This document shows positions 49,926 to 57,946 of a stretch of DNA of 64,000 bases, in pieces. Positions within the stretch are counted from its first letter, which is position 1, and each line of letters starts with the position of its first letter. This DNA is from Fagopyrum homotropicum (Eukaryota > Streptophyta > Magnoliopsida > Caryophyllales > Polygonaceae), in contig BSWB01000008.1 of assembly GCA_033239125.1 (NCBI GenBank), forward strand, positions 5,362,001-5,426,000. Direction: 5' to 3'. The notes below the pieces were generated by a model. That model made no database searches, was not told the origin of the DNA, and saw only the letters and a list, made by a program, of their open reading frames with translations. A program made the translations under genes and the position numbers.

Positions 49926-50960
49926 TTAGTGTGCTGAACGACTATTGCTGTTAGAGTTTGGTGAAGTGTTGTTGTTGTTGTTGTTGAATCGGCAACGAGG
50001 AGGATAGTCGGATTCATTCATTCGATTCCAACAGTTAAGAGCTCTATGGTTAACACCACCACAGATTTGGCATGGCTCACGAGGGCGATCATTTGAGGCA
50101 AGCTGTTGATCAGAGGGGTTCGACCGAGAGGGGAAACGTCCAGAACTGGGGTTGCGTCCACGTGAATTGGAGTTGCTGGATTGAGAGCGAGACTGACCTC
50201 GACTATTGATGGTAAAATAGTTAGCAGTTGGTGGTGTTGGCAACAGAGGAGCGGTGATAGGCGGTGGTGATTCAAGACCTGTGAGTTGGTGTGCGTCCAT
50301 ATTGATGCGCTCTTCCTCTTGGAGAAGGAGACCAACAAGATCATCAATCGTGGGATCATCAGTGCGCATAAGGAAGGCTGTGCGGAAGGGACCGTATGAA
50401 GAGTCCAGGCCGTTGAGTATGTGGCTAATGAGGTCTTCCGTAGATACCACATACAGACTGTCAGCAAGTGAGTCTGATATTGAGCGTTTCTTCTCAATAT
50501 AACTGAGCATGGAAAGGGATCCTTTTTGCAGAGATTGAAGTTGTTGTTTGAGAGCCATACGTCTGGCTCGAGTTTGGGATTGATACGACTTGGCAAGAGT
50601 CGTCCAGGCTTCAAGGGCAGAGGTGGAGCGTGCAACTAGTGCCAGAGCACGTTCAGAGAGGGTGAGGCGAATCCACAGAAGAACAATCTTGTCTTTGCGG
50701 CGCCAGGTGGTAAATTCAGGGTTGGATTTGACAACAGTGTCACCAGGAGTGGTGATAGTTGTAGGTGGTGGTACTGTGGTGGTGATAATAAATTCGTCGA
50801 GATCAAAGGCCTCAAGCGAGGACTGAACTGTTGTCTTCCAAAGAGAGTAGTTGTGGGTATCTAATTTGATGTTGAGATTGGGGAGAGAAAAATTGAGAGA
50901 GGAGGAGTTGGCAGCGTTTAGCAAGGCACCCGAGTTGTGAGTAGTTCCAAGGTTGGCCAT
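49926..50960 (-). CDS. Gag of copia element E
   Basis: 344 codons from MANLGTTHNSGALL. A retrotransposon gag core (LDTHNYSLWKTTVQSSLEAF, EAWTTLAKSYQSQTRARRMA, LSYIEKKRSISDSLA) is followed by a Ser/Arg/Asn-rich stretch and one CCHC zinc knuckle CQICGGVNHRALNC. It ends NSNSRSAH and a TAA, after which pol continues in the same frame 9 bases later. The stop may be a mutation or may reduce pol relative to gag through readthrough. Gag forms the virus-like particle in the cytoplasm. Confidence 0.8.
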   Translation of the reverse strand: MANLGTTHNSGALLNAANSSSLNFSLPNLNIKLDTHNYSLWKTTVQSSLEAFDLDEFIITTTVPPPTTITTPGDTVVKSNPEFTTWRRKDKIVLLWIRLTLSERALALVARSTSALEAWTTLAKSYQSQTRARRMALKQQLQSLQKGSLSMLSYIEKKRSISDSLADSLYVVSTEDLISHILNGLDSSYGPFRTAFLMRTDDPTIDDLVGLLLQEEERINMDAHQLTGLESPPPITAPLLPTPPTANYFTINSRGQSRSQSSNSNSRGRNPSSGRFPSRSNPSDQQLASNDRPREPCQICGGVNHRALNCWNRMNESDYPPRCRFNNNNNNTSPNSNSNSRSAH

Positions 50961-51016
50961 GGTGCTGAACGGCGTGCAGAGGGGAGGAAAAAAAAGAGTC
51001 TAAGATCTAGATATCA

Positions 51017-51147
51017 TATAGAGAATAAGAATGAATGAATACTGTATATTGATAATAGGGTTACACCGTATATATACACAATTAGACTTGAATAACAAGA
51101 AACTTAATATGTAAAACCCTAAAGCCCGTTGGACTACTTGGCTATTA
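51017..51147 (-). repeat. 5' LTR of element E (131 bp)
   Basis: TATAGAGAATAAG to GGCTATTA, followed by TCCTC. A TATATATACGGTGT (minus) within it could serve as TATA box. Confidence 0.85.
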
Positions 51148-51152
51148 TCCTC

Positions 51153-51440
51153 AATCTCCAATCAGAATCTGCCCAAAATACCATTCTTCCTGATTCAGAA
51201 ACCAGGGTTCCACGCTGACGAGGACGAAATAATAAAATTCAATTGGACATGGAAGCCACTGAAAGAAATTTCTCATATCTGGAGTAGGAAATTCAACTGT
51301 TGTTTCTTTTCTCATGTTCACCACAATGAGAGATTGCCCTCGTGTTTCAATGGTCTTAAGATGAGTGATGTTATAAGGACGCAGGCCTCACGGGTCTCTA
51401 ATGGATTTGTTGAATTCGAGGATACATTGAGAGATTGCTA
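51153..51440 (+). pseudogene. PMI1/PMIR-like NT-C2 protein, second part
   Basis: The frame from 42476 continues as NLQSESAQNTILPDSE and hits TGA at 51216-51218. One base further on, another frame shows WTWKPLKEISHIWSRKFNCC followed by FFSHVHHNERLPSCFN. This matches the start of the NT-C2 domain of PMI1-type proteins (WKWKPLKA.SHI..RRFNCCFSL.VHSIEGLPS.FN). It continues with VSNGFVEFEDTLRDC and then decays. A one-base frameshift near 51213 and the copia insertion mark it as a pseudogene. The rest of the long PMI1-type protein is not found here. Confidence 0.65.
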
Positions 51441-51666
51441 AAAAGATCAACGATAAACCCCAAGGGTTGAAATCAAAGGCAATAATGGCATTGTCCAGAT
51501 TGTTGAAAAAGCAGCAATCTGGGAACATTTTGTGATTGAGATTGGCTTTATTAAAAGCACCGTACTTATCTATTTTACACAAAATGACCTGCATAAATAT
51601 AAATATCACACGAAATAGCCTTGCATAAATAAATGATACACTAAATGACCCTGCATAGTAGCCTTT
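51441..51666. other. Decayed end of the PMI1-like pseudogene and WRKY 3' flank
   Basis: No clear gene. A short repeat AATGACC-TGCATAA recurs three times (51584-51660). The 3' untranslated region of the minus-strand WRKY gene must lie in the right part. Confidence 0.35.
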
Positions 51667-53196
51667 TTAGTTGGAGGTCGGGTGGTGGTTGTGGACGCCT
51701 TGGTAGGTTGTGATGACATACCTCGTATCACATTTGTCTCGTTCAACTCTCTTCTTTACAAGGCACCCATTGATGGAACACTTGTAGTAGTTCCTGTTGG
51801 TTAGTATTAGTCGGGTTTCTTAATACTAGCTGCTAATTCATTGATTAAGAATCTTACCTCGGGTTTGGACTGTTCTTGACCATCTTCTTTCCATACTTTC
51901 TCCACTTGTAACCATCATCAAGTGACTCACTCTCGGATTCGGTCTTGAATGCAATGCGCACCCTCGATTCTCTTACTCCTGAAGTAACTAATATACATTT
52001 ACGAAAAATGTAAGTATAAAATGTAGCTTGTTGCATTTATCTAACAATACGCAAATGCAATCATAATGAGAATTTGTCAAATTCTTATTTGACTTCATTG
52101 TCCTATGCTAAAATCTTTGTATTTGCTCACTGCATTAATCTAACAAGACGCAAATGCAATCGTAATGTTTGAAGGCACAAGCTCAATAAGCCTAGACCCA
52201 AGAAGGAACCTGACTTTGATACCATGTGAGTCCGATGGGCCAACATGACATGGGTTTGGAAGGAAAATTTGAGTTTTGTAAGTCGAGCTACCAATGTGTG
52301 TTTTATCCTCTTTGTGATTTATGATTTCATTTTCTTATTCCTCTATTTTTGTGCCGGTCGGCCAACTAGGCTCCTTTAATCGGCCGATTGATATGTTTTC
52401 TTTTTTTTAATCTGTTTTATTTCTATTTTTATTATACAATTAACTTGTCAAATCATTACATTGTTACCCTTAGGTTGGATCATAACCCCTTTTACTTCAA
52501 TTGAATCTTATAAAGAATTTACGAGATTTAAGGCTCACATCTCATCCCTCATCAGATGTGCCCGTACTCACTATGTGCCTTCTAGCCTAACGAAGGTGCT
52601 AGTGTGAAGGTGCTAGTGTGAAGTTTATGATGTAATTTTTTTATGATGTTACACAAAGGACATGGTTTTGTAAAGTTTGTCAAATAGACAAGTTGGATTG
52701 ATATTTTTATGATTTTCGTCGTGATTCTTGTTAAACAGCGTATTTGTAAATTTGTGGTCCGACTAACTGATAAGACCCCGTACTCACTATGTGCCCTCTA
52801 GCCTAACGAAACGACGTGAAGTTGACTCGAATAACACAATGACACCCTTACTTGGTTATATATTGGTAATTATGTATAAAAGATCGAGTTTCTTGTCTTT
52901 TTGACATATATGTTTGTATTTGGACAGTTTACATACATGTATTATACATAGGAGTTTGATGAAGGCGAATTTATTTGCTTACCTTCGCTACTCTCTCCTT
53001 GAATCGGGCTGCTACCAATCTCGCCATGCATTGCGTATCCATGGTTTTGAAAATACCCAGAAATCATGGTAGAAAGATCATCTCTTTTGTAACTCTCAAA
53101 CATGAAGAATTCAGATACCTCAAATTCTGAAGGTGATGACTCCACAGAAGCTGGAGTAGTTGTTGCCCTAACGTAGGAGATTGTGTTTGATGTCAT
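51667..53196 (-). CDS. WRKY transcription factor, group IIc, WRKYGKK variant, complete, 3 exons, 153 aa
   Basis: Exons on the minus strand: 53196-52983, 51978-51858 and 51793-51667, with GT-AG borders and matching phases. The N-terminal part has [15 protein letters not shown], as in WRKY50/51-type proteins. The WRKY domain has [12 protein letters not shown] (heptad at residues 97-103) and KNSPNPR. The zinc ligands C117-x4-C122-x23-H146-x1-H148 are all present. The second intron splits the Arg codon before NYYKC, the conserved WRKY intron position. Relatives bind W-box-like DNA in the nucleus and act in salicylate and jasmonate defence signalling; the GKK variant (tobacco WRKY12) prefers the WK-box TTTTCCAC. 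The start codon lies within the target duplication of copia element G, whose LTR replaces the native upstream sequence. Confidence 0.9.
52100..52280. other. Repeat-like segment in WRKY intron 1 with primer-site-like sequence
   Basis: CTTTGATACCATGTGAGTCCGATGGGCC at about 52214-52241 resembles LTR/TRIM remnants that carry a reversed tRNA-iMet site. A comparable phrase, CTGATATCATGTCAGAGTCCG, lies in intron 3 of the kinase gene (37241-37262). Both are short and cannot be classified further. Confidence 0.3.
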
Positions 53197-53198
53197 CT
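53194..53198. other. Target site duplication CATCT of element G, left copy
   Basis: CATCT precedes TATCAAGAGG at 53199 and recurs at 57942-57946 after CTCTATA. On the minus strand it includes the ATG of the WRKY gene (53196-53194). Confidence 0.9.
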
Positions 53199-53349
53199 TA
53201 TCAAGAGGAACAGAAGTACTGGAAATGATATTCTGTATTCTCTCTGTAAAGTTCCAGATACAAAGATTATATAACCAAATGTCTAACAGAATTCAGTTAC
53301 AAATCTGTTTATTTACATATTGGGCCCTTATATATCTATATACTCTATA
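53199..53349 (-). repeat. 3' LTR of element G, adjacent to the WRKY start codon
   Basis: In plus reading TATCAAGAGG to CTCTATA. It lies three bases upstream of the WRKY ATG on the same strand and contains TATATAGATATATAAGG (minus), a possible TATA box. Confidence 0.9.
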
Positions 53350-53357
53350 TCCCCTCC

Positions 53358-54116
53358 TCAAGCTGGACGTGAAGTGACAAGGCCAAGCTTGGCACATAAG
53401 AAAAAATGTTGTTGTTCTCCCAGGGGTTTTGTGAAGACATCAGCCAGCTGAAGAGAAGATTGAACGTGGACTGTGGAAAGAAAGCCTCTCTGTACTTCAT
53501 CTCTTACAAAATGGCAATCAATTCGCAAGTGTTTCGTTCTTTCATGAAACACAGGATTGGCAGCAAGATGTTGAGCAGCTTTGTTATCACAATGCAAAGG
53601 TATAGGTTTAGGAGATTGAATTCCTAGATCAACAAGAAGTGCATCAATCCATACAACCTCGCTGGCTGTCATAGACATTGCCCTATACTCACTTTCAGCT
53701 GAAGATTTTGATACCGTTTTTTGTTTCTTAGTTTTCCATGAAACAAGAGAACGGCCTAAGAATAAACAGTAACCTGTGATCGATCGACATGTAAATGCAC
53801 AGGAACCCCAATCTGCATCGCTATATGCACTAAGAGATAGATCAGGCTGAATGGGGTAATGAAGGGCAATATTGATTGTACCTTTCAAGTAACGAAGAAG
53901 GTAAATAGCTGCAGTCCAATGAGGAATCCGAGGAGAAGCCAAGAACTGGCTTAATTGTTGAACTGAATAAGCAATATCTGGCCGTGTAAGAGATAGGTAA
54001 AGTAAACGACCTATTAGACGTCTATAGGACTCTGGTTTATCAAAAAGATCACCTGAATCTGGGCTAAGCTTGAGATTGCGCTGCATTGGGAAAGGAGTAG
54101 CATGACAATCAAGCAA
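53358..54116 (-). CDS. RT end and RNase H of element G
   Basis: The frame holds YRRLIGRLLYLSLTRPDIAY, SVQQLSQFLASPRIPHW, the RNase H blocks AYSDADWGSCAFTCRSITGY and KKQKTVSKSSAESEYRAMS, HCDNKAAQHLAANPVFHERT and LQLADVFTKPLG, ending SRPA. It is complete at the C-terminus. A frameshift near 54190 separates it from the RT core upstream. Confidence 0.85.
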   Translation of the reverse strand: MLDCHATPFPMQRNLKLSPDSGDLFDKPESYRRLIGRLLYLSLTRPDIAYSVQQLSQFLASPRIPHWTAAIYLLRYLKGTINIALHYPIQPDLSLSAYSDADWGSCAFTCRSITGYCLFLGRSLVSWKTKKQKTVSKSSAESEYRAMSMTASEVVWIDALLVDLGIQSPKPIPLHCDNKAAQHLAANPVFHERTKHLRIDCHFVRDEVQRGFLSTVHVQSSLQLADVFTKPLGEQQHFFLCAKLGLVTSRPA

Positions 54117-54634
54117 TTTTGCATCGTGAAGAATGTCATGAACATACTTCCTTTGATTGATGAAAATACCAGAGGTATTCTGGAGATTTCCATCCCCAGA
54201 AAAAAACGAGCCATTCCCAGATCTTTAATTGTGAAAGCTGTGTGAAGTTGCTGTTTGAGGTAAGAAATAGCTTCGGGAACATCACCAGTGATGAGAACAT
54301 CATCAACATACACAAGCACCATTGTAGTACCAAGAGAAGAATTATGAACAAACAAAGAATAATCTTGCCTTGATTGAACATACCCTAGTGTCACCAAGAG
54401 CTTAGTGAGCTCAATATTCCATTGTCTGCTAGCTTGTTTGAGCCCATATAAAGATCTCTTAAGGCGACAAACATGACCAGGGGGAACCTTAGTATATCCT
54501 TCAGGAGGTAACATATACACTTCTTCATCCAAGAAACCATGAAGAAAAGCATTGTTTATGTCTAACTGATGAAGAGGCCATTCACGAGCAGCAGCCAAGG
54601 CAAGGAATACTCGAATTGTAGCAAACTTAGCCAC
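54014..54634 (-). CDS. Reverse transcriptase core of element G
   Basis: It starts within the RT fingers (AKFATIRVFLALAAAREWPL) and contains QLDINNAFLHGFLDEEVYML, CRLKRSLYGLKQASRQWN and the intact catalytic motif VYVDDVLITG, then FTIKDLGMARFFLGMEIS. After GMEISR the frame shifts and runs on in non-homologous residues, with the true continuation in the next frame (53358-54116). The stop upstream (near 54672, AKGYN*) looks like a CAG to TAG change. Confidence 0.85.
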   Translation of the reverse strand: MAKFATIRVFLALAAAREWPLHQLDINNAFLHGFLDEEVYMLPPEGYTKVPPGHVCRLKRSLYGLKQASRQWNIELTKLLVTLGYVQSRQDYSLFVHNSSLGTTMVLVYVDDVLITGDVPEAISYLKQQLHTAFTIKDLGMARFFLGMEISRIPLVFSSIKGSMFMTFFTMQNCLIVMLLLSQCSAISSLAQIQVIFLINQSPIDV

Positions 54635-54670
54635 AGGAGAAAAAGTGTGCTTATAATCCTTGTTCTTGAT

Positions 54671-55543
54671 CTAATTATAGCCCTTTGCTACCAAACGATC
54701 CTTGTGTCTCTCTATTGTACCATCTGGACGATATTTCAGTTTAAATATCCATTTAGATCCAATGGCAGTCTTGCCATGGGGAAGTGGAGTAAACTCCCAT
54801 GTATCATTGTCTTCTAAGGCATGAATTTCTTTCTGCATTGCATCAATCCAGGGAGGAGAATCCTTGGCTTGAGTATAATGTGTCGGTTCAAAAGAAGATA
54901 AGACATTGCAGAAAGATTGCACAAACTCAGGAGTGTGTTTGGATAGATCAAACTGAGAAGATACGAGGGAGGTGCAAGCATAGTCTTGCAAGTAAGCAGG
55001 ACGCCGAGTGATACGAGATGGTCTAGGGGTAGGATGAGATATGGGAGATGAAGAAGGTTGAATGGAACTGGGAATGGGAGAGGGTGTAGGTTGATCAGAC
55101 AAGTCAGGAGTAGGTGTATTTTGTGGAGGATTTGGTAATGATATAGGAGGAACAAGAATAGAGTCATGATCAACAGCTGGAGATACGAGGGGAAGAGCAG
55201 GTGGAGAAGAGGGATAATTTGAACAAGTGTTAGAAGATGATCTGAAAGGAAACAAATGTTCTTTAAAAATCAAATGTCGACTGACAATGATTCTATTTGA
55301 CTGGAGATTAAGGACTTTGTAAGTTTTTGACCATGAGGGTAACCAAGTAGAACACAAGGGGAAGAGACAGGTTCTAGTTTGTCTTTTTGTGGGGAAAGGC
55401 TGAAGCAAAGGGTACCAATCACTCGAAGATGATCGTATGATACACTGGTGTTGTAAAGCAAAGCATATGGCACCTTCCATGCCAAAGAAGAAGAAAGCAT
55501 AAGGTTGATAAGGTATGTAGCAGTGAGTATACACTCTCCCCAT
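54671..55543 (-). CDS. Integrase C-terminus, linker and RT start of element G
   Basis: The homologous part begins near 55325 (TYKVLNLQSNRIIVSRHLIF), then a Pro/Ser-rich linker, then the pre-RT block DAMQKEIHALEDNDTWEFTP and GSKWIFKLKYRPDGTIERHK. It ends DRLVAKGYN* at 54671. The residues before 55325 are a different frame over integrase and not real. Confidence 0.7.
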   Translation of the reverse strand: MGRVYTHCYIPYQPYAFFFFGMEGAICFALQHQCIIRSSSSDWYPLLQPFPTKRQTRTCLFPLCSTWLPSWSKTYKVLNLQSNRIIVSRHLIFKEHLFPFRSSSNTCSNYPSSPPALPLVSPAVDHDSILVPPISLPNPPQNTPTPDLSDQPTPSPIPSSIQPSSSPISHPTPRPSRITRRPAYLQDYACTSLVSSQFDLSKHTPEFVQSFCNVLSSFEPTHYTQAKDSPPWIDAMQKEIHALEDNDTWEFTPLPHGKTAIGSKWIFKLKYRPDGTIERHKDRLVAKGYN

Positions 55544-57537
55544 AAAGAAATAGGGAAGTTGGCATGGATACGAATAGCACGTGCTGTTTCCAAAAGATGA
55601 CGATGCTTTCTTTCAACCCTACCATTCTGCTGTGGGACATAAGGTGCAGAACGTTGATGAACAATGCCCTTTTGAAGAAATATCTCTTGCAACTCAGACT
55701 GCATGAATTCATTGCCATTATCAGAACGAATAATCTTCACCTGTACTTTGAATTGAGTATGAACATAAGCCAGGAATTGTGAGACATGTCGTAGTACTTG
55801 TTGCTTGTTAGCCATGAGAAAGGTCCAAGTAAAACGTGTACAGTCATCAACAATAGTCAAGAAATACTTTGCACCACAAATAGCAGGGGTATGATAAGGC
55901 CCCCATACATCCATATGAATCAAGTCAAAAGGATTTTTCGCAATGGATTTACTGGAAGAAAAAATCAACTTGTGTTGTTTAGCTAAAACACAAGTTTGAC
56001 AATCAATAGACTGAAGCTTAGATTTACTACAATCATCAATATGAATCAGTTTTGACAAAGAAGAATGTCCTAAGCGAGCATGAAACAGATGCAAATCACA
56101 GGAGACTTTATTTGTGGCAGAAACACTGAGAGCATTGTTCTGAAGAGGTGTGGATGCAAGTCTGTATAATCCTCCACTTCTATAACCAGTAGCAATCACT
56201 ACATCACTGGTAAGATCCTGAAATACACAGGTGTGATGAGTGAAATGAATTTTCAATTGCAGATCATGAATAAGCCGAGACACGGATAGCAGATTGTGTT
56301 TAAAACCAGGCAAATAAAGCACATTGTGTAATGTAAGGGAGGGAGACAACTTTACAGTCCCTCGATGGAACACTTCCTTGACAGATCCATCAAGTAATCC
56401 AATCATGACTGGTGAATTAAATCTGTGCAGATGAGTAAAATAATCCTTGCAAAAGGATATATGATCTGTAGCACCTGAATCTATGATCCATCCACATAAG
56501 TTAATTGCATTGTTTATAAATGTTGTAAGTATACCTGCACAGTTAGCTTGCTTATCCTGCATCATTTTGAGAACCTCATGATATACTGCATTTATCATGG
56601 CTGGATCCATGGAAGGTGAAGAAGAAAGATCTGTGGAATCCAGGGGATGATTAGCAATGGGAATTTCTGAAGCAGTAGCAGCCAGTCCATTTGAAGAAAG
56701 AATATCTTTATCTTCCTTTGACTTAAAATCCTTGTACCAGTCAGGAATACCAGTCAACTTAAAACAAGCATCTCTGAGATGTCCTTTCTCTTTGCAGTAG
56801 GTGCATACACGATCTAATTTTTCTTTCTTGTAATCTCTACGACTTCCTCCGGCTTGTCTGTAAGGCACAGATCGATTCACAGCAAGCATATCATGTGAAG
56901 GCAAAGAATGACATGTGATTTCCTTTTGTTTTTCCACTTGAACAATCATGTGGAAAGCTCGATTTATAGTAGGTAGAGATTCAAGAGATAAAATGGAGCT
57001 ACGAATGTGTTCAAATTGGTCATTTAGTCCCATAAGAAATTGCATTACACGAAGTTTTGCTTCCTTGTCTGCAATTTTCTTAAGAATGTCACAAGAGCAA
57101 TTAATAATCCCTCGACATGTGCATACAGGAGTTCCATCAATTGAACTTAAATCCTCCCAAAGTTTCTTCAATTTTCCATAGTAAACAGCCACACTTGTAT
57201 TGTCTTGTTTTAGAGAGCTTAATTCCTTATGAATTTGGTAAATAAGAGGTGCATTAGATACCTCAAACCTTTCCAAGATGTCATCCCAGAGTTCCTTGGC
57301 CGATTCTGCATAAGCAAACAACTCAGCCAGATCTGACTTCATTGAGTGGAGGATCCAACATCTAATCATATAATCTGCACGAATCCAGCGAGCTATCTGG
57401 TCTTCATCAACATTGCTCGATTTTGTGCAGGTTCCATCAATGAACCCTAGCTTCTGTTTCGCTCCTAGGGCCATCCGAATGTTTCTCCTCCATGAAGTGA
57501 AATTGGCACCATTAAACAGCACCGAAACTAATTGCAT
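55270..57537 (-). CDS. Gag-protease-integrase of element G
   Basis: A 755-codon frame, with true homology up to about 55325. Gag has TSWRRNIRMALGAKQKLGFI and LWDDILERFEVSNAPLIYQI; the zinc knuckle is CTYCKEKGHLRDAC. The protease has WIIDSGATDHIS. The integrase has FHARLGHSS, CQTCVLAKQH, HMDVWGPY, IIRSDNGNEF and QQNGRVERKHRHLLETARAI, so its zinc finger and three catalytic acids appear intact. The real gag start is the ATG at 57672, separated by one in-frame TAA at 57550. A frameshift near 55325 ends the homologous part. It would encode particle, maturation and insertion functions. Confidence 0.85.
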   Translation of the reverse strand: MQLVSVLFNGANFTSWRRNIRMALGAKQKLGFIDGTCTKSSNVDEDQIARWIRADYMIRCWILHSMKSDLAELFAYAESAKELWDDILERFEVSNAPLIYQIHKELSSLKQDNTSVAVYYGKLKKLWEDLSSIDGTPVCTCRGIINCSCDILKKIADKEAKLRVMQFLMGLNDQFEHIRSSILSLESLPTINRAFHMIVQVEKQKEITCHSLPSHDMLAVNRSVPYRQAGGSRRDYKKEKLDRVCTYCKEKGHLRDACFKLTGIPDWYKDFKSKEDKDILSSNGLAATASEIPIANHPLDSTDLSSSPSMDPAMINAVYHEVLKMMQDKQANCAGILTTFINNAINLCGWIIDSGATDHISFCKDYFTHLHRFNSPVMIGLLDGSVKEVFHRGTVKLSPSLTLHNVLYLPGFKHNLLSVSRLIHDLQLKIHFTHHTCVFQDLTSDVVIATGYRSGGLYRLASTPLQNNALSVSATNKVSCDLHLFHARLGHSSLSKLIHIDDCSKSKLQSIDCQTCVLAKQHKLIFSSSKSIAKNPFDLIHMDVWGPYHTPAICGAKYFLTIVDDCTRFTWTFLMANKQQVLRHVSQFLAYVHTQFKVQVKIIRSDNGNEFMQSELQEIFLQKGIVHQRSAPYVPQQNGRVERKHRHLLETARAIRIHANFPISLWGECILTATYLINLMLSSSLAWKVPYALLYNTSVSYDHLRVIGTLCFSLSPQKDKLEPVSSPCVLLGYPHGQKLTKSLISSQIESLSVDI

Positions 57538-57549
57538 TCCAGGATTATC

Positions 57550-57672
57550 TTAATTAGATAGGTATAATGGATCATTGTTGTTTGTTGAGGTTTGATCTGA
57601 ACCTCGGAAATGCGAATTTCCCCAATTAGTTTCTGAATCTTGAGAAGGTAGATGATGTCGTGAATCTCCCAT
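57550..57672 (-). pseudogene. Gag N-terminus of element G, ended by a stop codon
   Basis: MGDSRHHLPSQDSETNWGNS starts at 57672 and runs to LYLSN* at 57550. The next codons (DNPGMQLVSVLFNG) carry the usual copia gag motif in the same frame, so TAA is a premature stop after about 40 residues. Confidence 0.7.
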
Positions 57673-57778
57673 GGCAAGGAAGAATGGAAATGAAGGTGTA
57701 TGTTTAGGAGATGAAGCAAGAACGATCTTGTTTAATCGAGAATGATCAAACAGATAGAAAAGGATCAAGAACCATATG

Positions 57779-57790
57779 GCTCTGATACCA
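57779..57790 (-). other. tRNA-iMet primer binding site of element G
   Basis: TGGTATCAGAGC on the minus strand, directly abutting the 5' LTR with no spacer. Confidence 0.9.
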
Positions 57791-57941
57791 TATCAAGAGG
57801 AACAGAAGTACTGGAAATGATATTCTGTATTCTCTCTGTAAAGTTCCAGATACAAAGATTATATAACCAAATGTCTAACAAAATTCAGTTACAAATCTGT
57901 TTATTTACATATTGGGCCCTTATATATCTATATACTCTATA
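57791..57941 (-). repeat. 5' LTR of element G (151 bp)
   Basis: It differs from the 3' LTR by one base (AACAAAATTC versus AACAGAATTC). Confidence 0.95.
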
Positions 57942-57946
57942 CATCT

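Larger units (their letters stand above)
42477..51147 (-). mobile_element. Element E: Ty1/copia retrotransposon with TA...TA LTR ends
   Basis: Two 131-bp LTRs (42477-42607 and 51017-51147) differ at about 7 positions by my count, roughly 95 percent identity. The target duplication TCCTC is perfect (42472-42476 and 51148-51152). On the minus strand the LTR starts TAATAGCC and ends CTCTATA. A weak primer site TGATATCTAGATC follows the 5' LTR. A run of 15 G precedes the 3' LTR. Gag, protease, integrase, RT and RNase H follow in copia order. A CACTA transposon sits in RNase H. Confidence 0.9.
53199..57941 (-). mobile_element. Element G: young Ty1/copia retrotransposon with TA...TA LTR ends
   Basis: Two 151-bp LTRs (53199-53349 and 57791-57941) differ at a single position by my comparison. 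The CATCT duplication is perfect. On the minus strand the LTR starts TATAGAG and ends TTGATA and is directly followed by TGGTATCAGAGC. A polypurine stretch CTTGAGGAGGGGA precedes the 3' LTR. Gag, protease, integrase, RT and RNase H are all present, but the polyprotein has at least two stops and two frameshifts. Confidence 0.95.
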
